Part shown: piece after piece, positions 23,368 through 36,300 of the stretch
Layout: each line of letters starts with the position of its first letter
How positions within the stretch are numbered: position 1 is the first letter of the stretch
Assembly (NCBI GenBank): GCA_014925825.1
Contig: JACGCK010000180.1
Coordinates: 1-64,000, forward strand
Reading direction: 5' to 3'
DNA from: Pholiota molesta
Taxonomy: Eukaryota; Basidiomycota; Agaricomycetes; Agaricales; Strophariaceae
DNA length: 64,000 bases
Notes under the pieces: model-generated
The model's database searches: none
Seen by the model: the letters and a program-made list of their open reading frames with translations, nothing else
What the model was told of the DNA's origin: nothing
Position numbers and translations under genes: made by a program

Positions 23368-24743
23368 GTTGAGGAAACGAAAGGGGAGAGCAGTCGCGAT
23401 CTCGCTGTGCGTTGCTTTTTGAGGTGGGCACGAAGCAAGAGGGCTGTGGGGGCGATGTGGCGATACAATGTGCACACCAAGTGCACACCATCAACTGAAA
23501 TACATGTATTCACATCTCAAGGAAAGCTGTGTCCACTTCCTTTTATCCCACCCGTTATCGCATCTGTCTCGATTATAATTAGATATGTGCAGTTCGGATC
23601 CAAGTACATAGTAATACTTAGCTGTATAATGTTTATGGCAGTGACAATGGTGCGATTCAGAAGCCCACCACGCGCCGGGCTATATGGGCAGCATAACCAT
23701 GTCAATTTCCGCAGAATAACCGAAGACATCATCCTCTGGTCATTACTTGAATTTACAGTACATATCATATGGACAACGCCAATGTCACTGGCAACATTTG
23801 TTCTTGCAATGAGATGGCATGTAACGAGGGTTATTACAATCGCGCCGCTACTAGTAGAAGGGGAATCGGAGCACCGTAATTAATGCGTTTGAGCTCTGCA
23901 TAGTCTTAGGAATGACTGGGCGAAGCTTGAAAAGCTCGGACCTGGTATATAGATCTACAAGTTCTTAGAAACGCTTAAAAATCAAATGTATACTAATAAT
24001 CGTAAAAAAATGCGTACTATGAACATCCGACTAGCAACCACGCGCTCGTCTCCAGCAACTTCAACTTCTGTTCGAGCGAAAGGTTCGATGAGTCACCGGA
24101 ACGCCCGGCGCCTTTTGAGCGGCGCAACCGCGTCGGCGTCGTCCTTGAGGCTTGTGGACTTCCCCGGCGGTGACCGTGGTATGTATGGATGTTATATTTG
24201 TTTCAGTCTCGCGCGCAGTCCGGGGCTTTCTCCGAGTCCGTATCTTCGCCCTTGTGATTGGGCGGTTTGTTTGTGGCCTTCCATTCCATCCTATTCCATC
24301 CACCACTTGGCCTTGGCCTTGTTGCAAGTCTGTCTGTTGGAGTGCTTTGACGGTCCCACTGCGCTCTTGATCGTGCCAGACTCTGCGCGATCGGCTGTGG
24401 TTTATCTCGTCCAGGCGCAGCGACACGGTTACTTGAATTCAGTGCAGACGACGCCCGGGATTACGACGGACCCTGTACTTAGGTGTGCAGCCTGCACAGC
24501 GTCCGAGGTAGCGTAATACTTAACACCACTAGGACGCACGGCCGAAGAAGACGCTAGAAGACGCTACGGGCCTGGCTTGGTCTGCATTCCCCCGCGCTCG
24601 CGACACGCCCCCCCGCGACACGCGTTCGGGGCTGTGTTCCACTTCTAGGACGGGGATACTACGTACTGCATTTTCTGCCCTCGAAGTTCCTCCCACCATT
24701 CCACTCTTACTGCGCCGTACTTGCGGTATAGCGTCGAACGACT
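23368..24743. other. Divergent intergenic region between the receptor pseudogene and the PH gene
   Basis: About 1.4 kb separating two head-to-head start codons. No coding feature is supported. Presumably it holds both promoters. No canonical TATA pair was conserved enough to call. Confidence 0.5.
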
Positions 24744-27700
24744 ATGGAGAGCGCACACCAGCAGCAGCACGCGAGGAAGACGAACGGGTGGGCGGTGCCC
24801 CTTGATCGGGGCGGGTTGGAGGAGGACAAGGACGGGGAGGCGGAGGCGGAGGCGGGGCGGTATGCGCTCGAGCAGGAGGGGTATGGGTATGGCCAGTATC
24901 GCGGCGTAGGCGGGGTGGTATCGGTGAGTCCAGTTCTGTTTGTTTTCGGCTTGGAGGGTCTCGATGGGCGTACTCCCGCGTTGGATGTGTGAGAGAGGGT
25001 GGGGGGAGCAGAACCGGAGGAGTGGGCGGGACTTGGGGGTCCGTGCATGGCAGATCCAGCGCTCGGCGGTCGGAGAGGGGATGGGGCTTATGCCAGTGCG
25101 CCGCCGACACGTGGGGCGCCTGCCTTTGATTGCTGCTGGATTGCGACTAGTACTCTGACTCTGAGAGCGCGCATTGAGGATGGCGTGGACGCAGGGCTGA
25201 ACGACGGGTGGTGACGTAGCGCGGAACTCATCGGAGCACGCGTGCATGCCCATCGTCAGTTCGACGATCCGTGTGTGTTATTACCCTTCCTCCCTCCACT
25301 GGGTGGCGGGCCCGACTGCTAGCTCCTGTGCTTTAATTTCAGGCTCTACGTCTCCACCCGTCGTCTTCTGTCGACGATCCGTCTGTCCTAATGATGTCCG
25401 TCCTATGTACTTCGATGCTTCGTGGGGGACGTGGCGGCTAGCAGCTCCACCCCCGCTGTTCCTATTATTGGATCCTTCGTCATCGTCGTTGTCATCTCCG
25501 TCTTGTTTGTCTTTTATTTTACTTTCATTCGACGACGTTTCTTGTTCCTCTACATGCCAGGGGCATACCGATAACTGATGATCCTCCTTCCCTCTTCCTC
25601 TTTCCAGGCTCATCCGCAACACTCTGCGTTTATCGCGCCTCTTCAAGCACCGGCGTTGCACGTACTGACACCCACCCCAGCCACAACGCAACAACAAGAC
25701 TACCACCATCACCCGCAATCCCAACCTCCACTCCAACCGACGAAGCGGACGCACGGGTTCAGCGCGCTGAACCGCATCATCCGTGTGCCGCTCGGGGGCA
25801 GGAGCAGCGAACGGGATAAGAAAACCCAGCAATCCGAGAAGGAGAGACCAGCCGAAGCGACCCAAAAACAACAACGACAGAGGCAACAGCAGGACCAGCA
25901 GCACCAGGACAGGGAACGCGACTCGGAGGCGCACCGGCGGGCGCAGTCGCACGGCGGCGCGGGGTCGTTCGCGGCGCTCGTGGACGCGCCGGCGCGGGCG
26001 GGGCAGGGGCCGCGGACTGGGCAGAGTCCGTATGAACACGGGTACAGCGCGAGCGAGAAGGCGGGGCGGAGGGAGTCGCGACATGCGTCGCAGCCGCATC
26101 TGCTCGGGCCGATACGGAGGGGCGCGGAGGAGGAGGACCAGGATCGCGAGGATGAGGAGGAGAGCGACGAGGACGAAGAGGAGACCGCGGATGCGCCCCC
26201 GCCGTCGCAGCAGCGAAACGGGGCCGCGGGCGCGCCTGCATCGCCCCCAGCGGGCACGCCCATGGACAGCCGGCACCGGCCGCCGCGCCCCTCGCGCGCG
26301 GTGCCGCCGCCGCCGCCCGACGGTGTCTCGGTCCCGCCCGCGGCGGATGGTCCCGATCGGGGGCGCCATCAGGCCCAAGCGCAGGCTGGGACGGGCAGGG
26401 AGGGCAGCAGCACTGCGCCGCGGCACGTGGCGGACGCGCTGTTCTCCTATCCCACAGGTCTCTCCACAACGCCAACCACACTCGCCGCCGCAGGATCCAC
26501 TTTGGGCTCCATCTCCGCCGCGCCCCCGCATCCGAGCGCCCTCTCGCCTGGAGCGAGTGTACCAGCTAATAACATTGCCGACGGTGCATTCCCCCCACCC
26601 GCTCCAGCTACCCACACCCACATGCGCGCCCCGCCGGGGTGGTGCCCCGACGACACCCCCCCTCCCACCACCACCACCACCGCTAAAAGCGCTCCAGCCA
26701 CAGCGCACACCCACGTTCCTCCCCCCTCCACGTCCTCCTCATCGGAATGCGAGGTCCGGGCCCTGCTCCTCGGATCCCCACCGCCTGCGCCGCCGCGGAT
26801 CGCGCAGAGCACGTCCGCGGGGTCCGCGCTCCCCGCTGGCGCTCTAGTTGCGTCTGGCGCCGGGTCCCGCTCTATCGCCGCTGCTGCTCAGACACTCGCG
26901 GCGCACACGAATGCGCACATCGACATGAATCCCACGGTGACAGCGCCCACCAAAACCGCCAACACCAGCACCAATACCAACACCAACACCACCACCAACA
27001 CCAACACCAAAAACAACACCACCACCACCACTACCAGCCGCCCCCCGCGCGCCCTCCTCACGCGGCTCTCCTTCTACGGCTCGTCCGCGCTCCCGACGCT
27101 CCCCGCTCTCCCCGTGCTCGGCACCGGGCCCAGCGCGCTCGGGCGGAGCCTGTCCGCCGGGGGTGCGATCGGCGGTGGTGGGGGTGGGGGCGACAGCGAT
27201 ACGCTAGGACGAAGACGAGCGGGGACGGAGGGAGGGAGAGGCGGGGAGGAGGATGAGGCGGCAAAGAGACGGCGGTATGCGCGGCGCAGATTGAGCGCGA
27301 TGCCGGCGCTGCCGCTGTATGGGGCTGGGCGTGCTGGGGAGGAGGAGGACGAGGAGGAAGAAGAAGAAGAAGAAGAGGACGATGAGGACGAAGGGGAGGG
27401 GGAAGAGGGTGTGGGAGAGGAGGGCGGGGACGAGGAGGGCGGAGACGGGGAGGACGCCATCACGGAGGGCGACGAAGACGACGACGGCGCGCCGCTGCGC
27501 TCGGGCGCCTCGGACGACACGGGATCGTCGTCGCTGTCTGCGGAGCGCTACACGTTCGCGTACACGTACCCGGACGACCGCGAGGACGTGCCCGCACACG
27601 ACGACGGCACCGACACGGACGACAGGTATAGCACCGCGCCGTCCTCGCGGAACCCGTCCCCGCACGCGACGCCGGGCGGTGCGCCCGCGCCGACGTCCTA

Positions 27701-30700
27701 CCCCGCGGGCCTCGCGGCGTACCTCGCGCGCTCCGCGTCGAGCGCGTCGTCGTCGGCATCATCGTCGGCGGCGTCGGCGTCGGCGTCTTTGGGGAGGCTG
27801 GATATGAGCTTTGCCGGTGCGGGTGCGGGTAACGGGTTCAGCTTCCTGGAGCAGGACCCGGAGGCGGCGCGGCGCGCACGAGGGAAGGGCCGGACGGAGG
27901 ACGCGGGGCGCACGCCTGTCGCTGAGAAGGGCGGGTTCGGGTTCGGCGGCAGACGCGTGGGGAAAGAGAGGGGGCAGGAGGGTAGGGGAAAGGGAAAGGA
28001 GAAGGAAAGGGAGACCGAGGACTATTTCCATGCTCCCACCGCTGCCGCCGGCGCGACTTCGAACGCGCGGTCGAGCACGCCCGTGCCCGCGCGCGCGCAC
28101 GCGAAGTCGCCTGGCCCACCGTCGCCGTCGCGCACGCCGCGGCCCGGGGACCACGTCCGCGCGCCCGCCTTCCTCGCCGGGCGCGCGGGCGCTCCGCCGC
28201 CGCCGGTGCCTGCGCGCCCGGTCAATGCGCATGCGCTGCTGCCGGACATCCCGCCGCTGTCCCCGCTGACGGTGGCGCTGCCGCCGGCGATGGGGCGCGC
28301 GCAGTCGTCGCAGGCCGCGTTCGCTGCTTCTGGGTCGGGGTCCGGATTGGGGTCGGGGTATGGGTCGGGGTATGGGTATGGCACGGCGGGGTACGGGTCC
28401 GAGTACGGGACGCCGCAGCCGCGGGCGGCGCGCCCGGCGTTCGTGGCGCAGCAGACGGCGACGCCGGAGAGGTGGAAGGCGCAGTACCAGGAGCAGCTGC
28501 GCGAGCAGCAAAGTTCTCAACAGCACGATGTGCAGCAGCAAGGCCATCTACAGCAGCCGGCAGAGGAAAAAGTGAAGAAACCAAGTATATACCAGACGCA
28601 CCGGTTCTCGCAGAGCTTGGTGGACGTCGGCGCGATGGCGCGGCGTGCGGCGGTGGTGCAGATGGTGCGGGAGGGCGAGGAGGAGGAGGAGGAGAGGCGG
28701 AAGCTGGGAAGGCGCGTGTCGCGGCGCGCAGGGGACGCGGGTCCCGGTCCAGGTCCGGATGGGGATACCGCGGCGGGTGGCGGCGGTGTGGTGCCGCCCT
28801 GGAGTCCGACGCTCGCTGAGATCGCCGTCGAGCTCGCGAAGGAGCGCGCGCGCGCGCACGCACGCGAGTGCGCGCTGGACGCCCGGCCCGGAGGCAAGGA
28901 GGAGGCGTGGAAGGCGACGGATGGGGTGGAAGAAGCGCGCGGGGACGTCCGACCCGGAGCCCGAGGCCGAGGCGAGGCTTATTCAGAAGTGCTTGTCAGT
29001 GGCACGACCGCCGGCTCGGAGGCTGAGAAGCCCGGTGACGTCAAGCACCTCTCCCCCGCTGGTGCGCTCGGTCAGCGCACGGCGACGACGGCGGGCGCGG
29101 GGGAGGTGACTGAGCAAGTCGGATATGGGGGGCTGTCAGTGGGATCTGCATTGCTGGCTTCTCGGGGTGCCAATGCGGGCCTGGGTTCGGGTCTTGTGCG
29201 TGCGGGGGACGGGGTTGGTGCGGGTACTACTGCTTCTTTCCCTCTTACTACGACCACCACTGCAAGTGCGACTGCGACTGCGACCCTCACTGTACCAGCC
29301 TCGACTGCAGCGACACCAGCGACCATGGGCAACGTCCCGTCTGCGTCCCTCGTGCAGGGCGTGACACTCGACCTCACCGGCGCCATTGCGAACAAGCGCA
29401 CGAGCATGGCGCCCCCATACGATGCCCTCTCCTACCCCCTCCGCAAGCGCCGCTCGATGCCCACCTTTACCACGCCAGACGCCGCGCCCCCGCCGTACCC
29501 CGCACTCGAAATGGAGGGCCTCGCCGCGTACAACACGAGCCAGTGGAGCGCCCGAGCGAACACGTCGCACGCGGATGACGAGCACGACGGCGACAACGAC
29601 TCGGAGATGGAGCATGACCACGACGACACCGACGCCCTCGCGCGCGCCACCGCCCACGCGCCGCCCGCCGGCGCCGGCGCCAGCACGCACCCCTACGCGC
29701 ACCTCGCCGCGCGCCCGTACGCGACCTCCGCCTTCGCCTTCCCGGGGGGCGGCGCGCCGCCCACGATCGCGCCGCGCGAGGACGAGGGCCGCGAGGCGCT
29801 CCCGCCGTACAGCAACGCGGTGCACATGCGCGCGGAGATGCTGCGCAAGCGCGAGTTCGACGCGCCGGGCGTGCAGGCGCGCGACCGCAAGTGGCGCCGC
29901 GTCGTGTGCGAGCTCGACGGGACGGTGCTGCGCGTGTACCGCCCGGCGCGCGCGCGCGAGCGCGGGCCCGTCGGCCACCTCGGCGCGTGGTGGGAGCGCG
30001 CGGTGGGCGCGGGGGACCGCGTGGGCTTTGCGCCCGGCGCGCAGAAGACGGCGGCGTTTGGGGTCGGCGGGGGCGGGGTGGTGCGGCTGGATGCGGCGCG
30101 CAGGGCGCCGGCGGGCGGGCAGAGCAGCAGGCCGACTGTGGAGGGCCCGAGTCGGGCGGTGCGGGAGGCGGAGCGCGCGCGGGAGATGGAGCTGGATATG
30201 GAGCGCGCGGCGGCGAGGGCGAGGAAGAGCGGTGAGGGGGGTGCAGAGGGCCCGCCGGTGCTTGAGCTACGCAGTCCGAGTCCCAGTCCGATGGCACACA
30301 CGTATACCCCGACGCACAGACACACGCAGAGCACGCCGAATGCGCACCTCGGCTCGCCGAACGATCCCTTGCCAACGAGTACGACCAGCCCAGGGACGCT
30401 CAAACGCTCCGCGCTCGCGCTCGCCGTGCAGCTGCTCAAGCCAGCACCGAGCCCGGCCTCCTCGCGCTCGTCGTCGCGTTCGCGATCAGGCCACGCGCGC
30501 GCGGCGAGCGAGCTTCCCCTGCGCAGTCCCAGCGCAGAGAGCCGCCCGCGCACGTCGCTGACGCTGCCCACGCCCACCGCGAGCGGGCGCAGCTCGCCGA
30601 GCCCCCACTTCAGCCCCGCGCACAGCCGCACGCAGAGCGGGCACTCGACGCCCACCAGCGGCCACCGCTCCTCGCACAGCCAGAGCAGCAGCAGCGGGCA

Positions 30701-31649
30701 CGGGCCGTACGGCGCGATGCACGCGCTCGCGTCGAGCAGCTTCGCCATGCTCGTCGGCGGGGGGCACGCGCGCGCGGGCTCCGTCGCGGGCGAGGACGGG
30801 CGCCTGAGTGTCGGCGGGCGGAGCAGTATGGCGAGCACGTTTGGCGGGGCGGAGAGCAGTATGGGGCGCAGCTCGCCGGCGCCGACGATGACGCTGACAA
30901 CGCCGTCGACGTCGGTGTACGAGCACTCGCGGCCTGGGACGCCCATGGGCGGGTCGAGCGTGAATCTGCATGGAAATGTAAATGGAACCACGGCGACAGC
31001 GATATCGGCTACACACAGCAAGGCCAAAGGGAAGGGCAAAGAAAAAGAAAGGGTCAACGCTGGTGGCGACGACGAGCTCGACCCTGCGGACCTGATTCGC
31101 AGCTACACGATGCAACACGCGGAGAGCGGGTTGGGCGCGGACTACATAAAACGGCGGAACGTGATCCGCGTGCGTCTCGAGGGCGAGCAATTTTTATTGC
31201 AGGCACAAAATGTGGAGATGGTTGTAGAGTGGATCGAGGTACGTTCTTTTTCTCCTGTCTCGAAGTTCCATCAGCGCCATCTTTCACTCTTATTAACGTC
31301 TATTTTTTTTGTCTTCTGCTTAGGCACTGCAAGCAGCGACGAACATTGCGCTGGATCTCGACGAACGGCCGATGCCGCGTGGACCACTATTCCCTCGGTA
31401 CGTTATTGTTCACCCACTCTTCTCTTTTTTTACACCATGCTTACTTATGCGGCCCCCTTTCCTGTAACCTTTAGACGACGACGGCGCAGACGCCCTGCAG
31501 CGATCACCACAGCTACTCCCGGTACAGACACATCAGGCTTGGGGGCTGCTCAGGCGACTGGATCAAATGTGGCTTCGACGTCGCCGACGGGCCAAACGCC
31601 TGTATCAGCGACATTCTTAGCGCCGCCGTTGGCACGGACAAGGCGTTAG
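24744..31649 (+). CDS. Very large low-complexity protein with a split PH domain
   Basis: Four exons, join(24744..24923,25608..31238,31324..31397,31475..31649), total 6060 nt and 2,019 residues, in frame. Exon 1 is separated by a 684-nt intron, long for this window, so an extra small exon is possible. Most of the protein is disordered: Gln/His/Pro-rich, a Thr/Asn run (about 27000-27030), a long Glu/Asp tract (about residues 638-680), and Ser/Pro/Arg-rich linkers. The PH-like fold starts near residue 1460 (KREFDAPGV, then [20 protein letters not shown]). It breaks for about 330 disordered residues and resumes near 1883 ([55 protein letters not shown]), ending in poly-Arg. Such proteins should bind membranes or phosphoinositides, and a role in polarity or signalling is only an inference. 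GC content is far above its neighbours. Confidence 0.85.
27334..27470 (+). repeat. GA-rich coding microsatellite (acidic tract)
   Basis: Runs of GAGGAGGAGGACGAGGA and GAAGAAGAAGAAGAAG encode an almost uninterrupted Glu/Asp stretch in the PH protein. Such tracts vary in length between strains by slippage. Confidence 0.75.
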
Positions 31650-32864
31650 CGCCGCGATACGACGAGCCACGATATATGAATCCGATATGACCACCACTGC
31701 TACACCACGACCTCACAATCTGCATTATTACGACGGCAAACTACGACTTACATCAAGAGAAACTGACGTTGGGCATTTATTTACATAGTATTATACACAT
31801 CACTATCACGCTTGCATTTTTCTGCATTTTTTTTCTTCTTTCTTTTCCTTTTCAGAATTTCAACGATCTCAATACATTCAACTGCTTTAGCTGTCCGGAG
31901 TGCCTAGACTAGTCTACCTTGGCTTGTACATACATATCATATACATACCTACCATTTTTTGTCAAGGTGTTCCTTTTTCGCTTTTCGAGGTAACTTATTC
32001 CATACACATAGGGATTGCAATGTACATCTATTTTCCTCGAATCCAGCAATCTCAAGTTCGATAAACATTTTTATATGTGAACCCGCCCCGTTGTACTTGA
32101 CTTCCCCTGAAGATTGTGATGCCGGAGCAGGTATGTTACGCGGAGATTTGAAAGTCGACAAATGTCACCACCGCTCATATACGGATTGCCAAGTTACGTC
32201 CACTTAACCTCGGACTGGGTGTGAATAAAACCCGATGAATCTAGTAAATTCCCCCAAAATCGTACACAACAACCATTATACTGACCTGTGCGGCATCTCT
32301 ATCCGGTAGCGTGGACGAGAAAGGAAGGCACTTCGTGCTGCAGAACAATGATTCATGTCCACACTAACAAGCCCAAGACTATGAGAGCAGTTCGCAGAAC
32401 TTGATATGTGCTTATTGCCCTGCTCGCCATGTGAATCGCCCAGCTGCGCCCCACCGTGGAGTCCAAACGATGAAAGCATGGATAGTTCACACATTCAGCT
32501 AACATTTTTCATGGTAGACGTCATGCAGGCTTTATAGACACATAAAAAAATCAAACAACCCTTCGTAGGCGATAAATACGGCGACCAACACATTATATAC
32601 TGTAGGAAAGCTGGAAGCTGCGCGGACTGGGGTGTAACATGACTGGGATGTTAAAACCGCAATGTCGTGTTGGAACTCCCACCGCGGGGGCTGGAACTCC
32701 TGCCACGGTGGCGTACTATTGATAATCATATACATAATATTAATGCTAAAACTCCTGCCGCGGCGGGTCAACGTGAACATACTAGTAGTCGAAACTGTGC
32801 CGCGGTGGGGCAACATCTGTGGAAATCCACGAGTCGCTGCTGATATTAGACCTGAGCCCAGCGG
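31650..32864. other. Intergenic: PH gene 3' flank, repeat fragment, GC-box array
   Basis: No gene recognised. At about 32385-32465 there is a fragment similar to the decayed tandem repeats at 39.7-42.4 kb (shared block near GAACTTGATATGTGCTTATC). From 32670 a short dispersed motif array begins (separate entry). Confidence 0.5.
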
Positions 32865-32955
32865 TCAACCGTAAGCAACACGAATGACATCATCATCATG
32901 CTCGAACTGAGGTGGGGGCCGTGGGGCATGGAACTCTCGACGCGGTGCGGCAACA
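32665..32955. repeat. Array of GGAACTCCYRCCGCGGNGG-like motifs
   Basis: Five related motifs with a CCGCGG or near-CCGCGG core follow GGAACT or AAAACT. They lie at about 32671, 32693, 32750, 32790 and 32931, with irregular spacing. The last lies inside the coding 3' end of the short receptor paralogue. It may be the remains of a mobile or regulatory repeat. Function unknown. Confidence 0.55.
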
Positions 32956-34270
32956 TGTTGTTGGAAATCCCGCTGCGAGGTTTCCTTAAACCTTCGATGT
33001 GCCTTGATGATCAATCTTCTATCAAGCTTCCGAGTAAGGTCGTCACAAGTTTTCTGATATTGCTTTGTTCGAGTTTTCAAATCGCCAGAAAATTGGGCTC
33101 TCGCAGCTCGACCTGTGAGATGATTTCCATTGAATCAAGATTAGATTATTGGGCAAGTAAATGACATAGTACACCAACTGACCTAGGAAAGATGGCATAG
33201 TAGTATACTCGTGAATGAGAGATGCGACCTGCAGCGAAGTACGTCCAATCTCTCTGATAACATCAGTCGTGCCATCAATGTTGGGCAAGTCCGCAACATC
33301 CTTCGCAACACCCAGCATCTCTCGCATGCTTTCAGCCAGGTCTTTGACAGCGTCGTCCAGGTTCTCTGTCTGTTTTACAGCCTAATTATGGGGTATTTAT
33401 TCATATGGGCAGTTTGGTATATATTATTAGAAATTATTCACCGTATATACAACCGATAAGATGGTCCAAGAGGCTTTTAGAATGGGATGCGCCTATTGAT
33501 TTAATCCTCAAGTCACTATGGTGAAATATAAAAGGAATGGGAATGACGTACCTCAGTGACTACATCCATGATACCCTTTGTCAACCGTAACACTTTACGA
33601 AATATGCGGAGCACCGAAGTGACAGGAGATGGTAGGCTGGCACTGTCCAGGCGGGAAATATCATCGTCCACAGTTTTCATAAAGCTTTTGAAAGTATCTT
33701 CGAACTTGTCGGGACCAGTGGCTAATTTGATCTTTACCTTGATCTTGGATGCAATATCGACATCTTTCCTATTTTTGAGATCAATGGTTGCGTCTACATA
33801 AGTCAGCTTTTGATAACATGCCGCAGGCAGAATATGTGCTCACTATTGTCGAGCAAGTCAATCACTTTTGCTGTGTGCTGGCCAACTAGATGCTTGGCGA
33901 AATCGAGGCGCGTCCAGCTTGCTCGGTAGATTGCAATCTTGATCGTCGACGAGGGGTGGAATCGGCTAATGTAAGAAAAGTCGATATGGATTATGGCTGG
34001 CTCTGTGAGGACATGGACACTCACAAGTCGTCTTTGTCTTTCAATTTCCAACGTGGGGTGGAGCCAAACTTTTTTTCCGATTTCGAAACCTTTTCATCGT
34101 CAACAGAGATGATCACAAAATGGCCTCGTTGGTCTTTCTTAAGATCGCCCTCGACCTTGATACCTAGCATCAATAATATGAGGTTGAATGAAGTCGTACG
34201 GCCCTGAAGACTTACGTGCTAAGAGAGCACGCATCGGTACTACTGCAGAATTGAGCGTATTGTTGACCAT
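32865..34270 (-). CDS. Short receptor paralogue: C2-like plus helical domain only, no NACHT or ankyrin
   Basis: Six exons, complement(join(32865..33112,33183..33381,33552..33793,33844..33965,34025..34163,34216..34270)), sum to 1005 nt and give 334 residues without any frame break. All five introns are at the positions used by the 1,520-residue paralogue at 44695-49932. Residues about 19-105 form the C2-like domain, with TPRWKLKDKDDF then RFHPSSTIKIAIYR. The helical region follows, containing AVKQTENLDDAVKDLAESMR and TDVIREIGRTSLQVASLIHE. In the last exon similarity stops after DRRLIIKAHRRFK, and a new proline-rich tail (PRREFHAPRPPPQFEHDDD) leads to a stop. There is no Walker A. It may be a truncated gene that survived by chance, or a free adaptor or decoy for the full-length receptor. 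Intact frames across five introns favour function or recent origin. Confidence 0.75.
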
Positions 34271-35150
34271 GTTAACAACGAAAGGATGAGCAGGAGGGTA
34301 TCTTTGATATTGGTCGGATGGGAAACACGACGCTGTTTTGTGTCGCCTTGACATGGGAAAAGCGATTGGAAGGCTGTGGGGAAGCGACGTTCTGTCACAG
34401 ATATAATTAATACTGGAAGGTTGAATATCAGTAGCAAGAAGGCCATGTTACCTTCCTCCCTTCATTGCGGCCTGTCTCCGGGGTGGCTGCAATCCCATCC
34501 CGATTCGAAGCCTGTGAATCCTTGCCTTCTACCAGGTTCCTTCCAAATGCTTTGTCTCTCAGCAATCTTTTGTATTGGCTTGCGAGTACTTGGACTCGCG
34601 AGTTCAAAGTTAGACTTCTCTTTTTCGCATATGAAGTGGTACTTAAGTATCCCCCCAGATGCTGTGTTGCATATAATGACGCTACTGTGGACAGTGGCAC
34701 GAACTCGGTATAAGGCATTGCCTCACTACCGAAGGTCTCCTATCGGGCCTTGAATCTCTGGCGCTTAGCGCTTAGCTCTCGTGTCCCAGGCTGTGCTCCA
34801 CCCATGCAGTCCGCCAGACACATGACCAACACCCTACCTATTTCTGGAACGTCGACGGCCCACGGGTTTGCGTTAGGCGCCAGGCGCCGCCAGAGATAAG
34901 GGAGAACCAAGGGAGAACCGCAAATAAAAATCTCCCAGGAGCTGATGCCATTCAAGCGACTCTGTCAGGCCCCGTGCGGGGTACCCGCACTGGCTGATCC
35001 ATCGCCAAATATGCACCGGCACTGCGCGCTATTGTTGTTCCCGTACCGCTCAACATCAGCGCTCGTCTTCTCCTGTTCCCGTCCTGGCAACTGTCGCCGC
35101 AGCCGCCCGTTGACCTGAGTTAAAGGAAATCACAACATCAGCTCTTGAGT
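34271..35150. other. Intergenic upstream of the short receptor paralogue
   Basis: About 0.9 kb with no supported gene. The open frames at 34376-34753 and 34428-34718 lie on opposite strands over the same DNA and neither has splice or domain support. Confidence 0.4.
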
Positions 35151-36300
35151 CCATACGACACAACAATGCGGCTAAAGTGCGCGAGGCATCGAACAGAGTA
35201 GTGTACACGGAAAAATCATAATCAAACAAATAAAGCGCATGCATGTGTCACAAGCAAAGAGAATCGACATGTTCGAAAGGCAACGTTGAATATGCTCACT
35301 TTGCCCTGGCCCACCATCTGCGCAATATACCGCCGAAGTCTCAGGGCGGAATGCGGTTTCACGATGCACATGGATGATATCGTCGACCGTGGCGAGGCGC
35401 GGACAGATTGTGGTATCGGAGAGAGTTCTGTGAGAAAGATCGTACCATTATGTCAGTTTTCGGCATGGGTGGAGGGGAAGAGACGAAAAAACAAGGTGAA
35501 CGCGGTGGCGAAGTAGGGGCGGAATAAAAAGAAATTGATATACAGGATATAGATTTTTTTTTAGAATAAAAAATAGATGGATCGATATACGAACCATCAC
35601 TGGAAATCTTGAAACTTTTTGAAAGGCTGCCAGCTACGATGGGCCAGTAAAAATAGCGCACACCTTCTCGGCCTTCTCACACTGGCGGAGTTGAGGGTCA
35701 ACATGGCAGCCAATACTTTCAGGCGCCTTCTGGCTGCGCCATGCTTGCTGGCGAAGATAGAATAGAGTTGACGGCGGCGATGGAGGAAATTTATGCGGCC
35801 TGTTGAATAGGATAAGCATCTCCACAGGTTAAGAAAGGGGAGTAGACAAGAAATAAAGGGACCAAACGAAAGGGCGTAGGTAGATCATATGTAGACTTAC
35901 TTTTGCCTTTGCCAAATTGCCAATCTCGTAATAAACCCAACAATCAACTAGTCGGGATAAAGATCATCTCGTTATCCATGGTTTTTGCCAGCAAATAGAG
36001 TATCGACCGTGTATTGTCAGTGGCTGGGTCTTTAGCTTGCTACAAATCCAAGTTAGCTCAGGAATACTGGAGGAAAAGAATGGAGGCATACGTAGCAGGA
36101 AGGCGTGTCTCCAAGCCATATCTGAGGAACTTGTACTTGTCATCGTTTGCCCATGATATATTGTCCAGATGCGCGTCTTCGAGTTCAAGGTTTGGCTCCT
36201 GGACTCAAAGTCAATTAGTCCCGAAGAACACAGGCTGTAGGCTGCACCAGGTGCGAGAACATAATCCACGCACCTAACCTGGCTGCTGTAGATTTGCTAA
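35150..36300. repeat. Dispersed segmental repeat, copy A
   Basis: Direct-orientation counterpart of about 50440-51490 and, in part, of about 42800-43540. Shared blocks with 50-51 kb are AAAGCTGCCAGCTACGAT (35622 and 50757), GCGGAGTTGAGGG (35684 and 50824), and GGCTCCTGGACTCAAAGTCA (36189 and 51399). The block CTTTGCCA near 35910 matches one near 43470. Weak splice-like junctions suggest a decayed gene on the minus strand that I do not recognise. Confidence 0.65.

Noticed and set aside
25281..26714. 477-codon minus-strand open frame (and others at 25777-26481 and 29693-31057) under the PH gene
   Set aside because: They are antisense shadows of a GC-rich, low-complexity coding exon. They are arginine/proline-rich, overlap one another in different frames, and have no domain.
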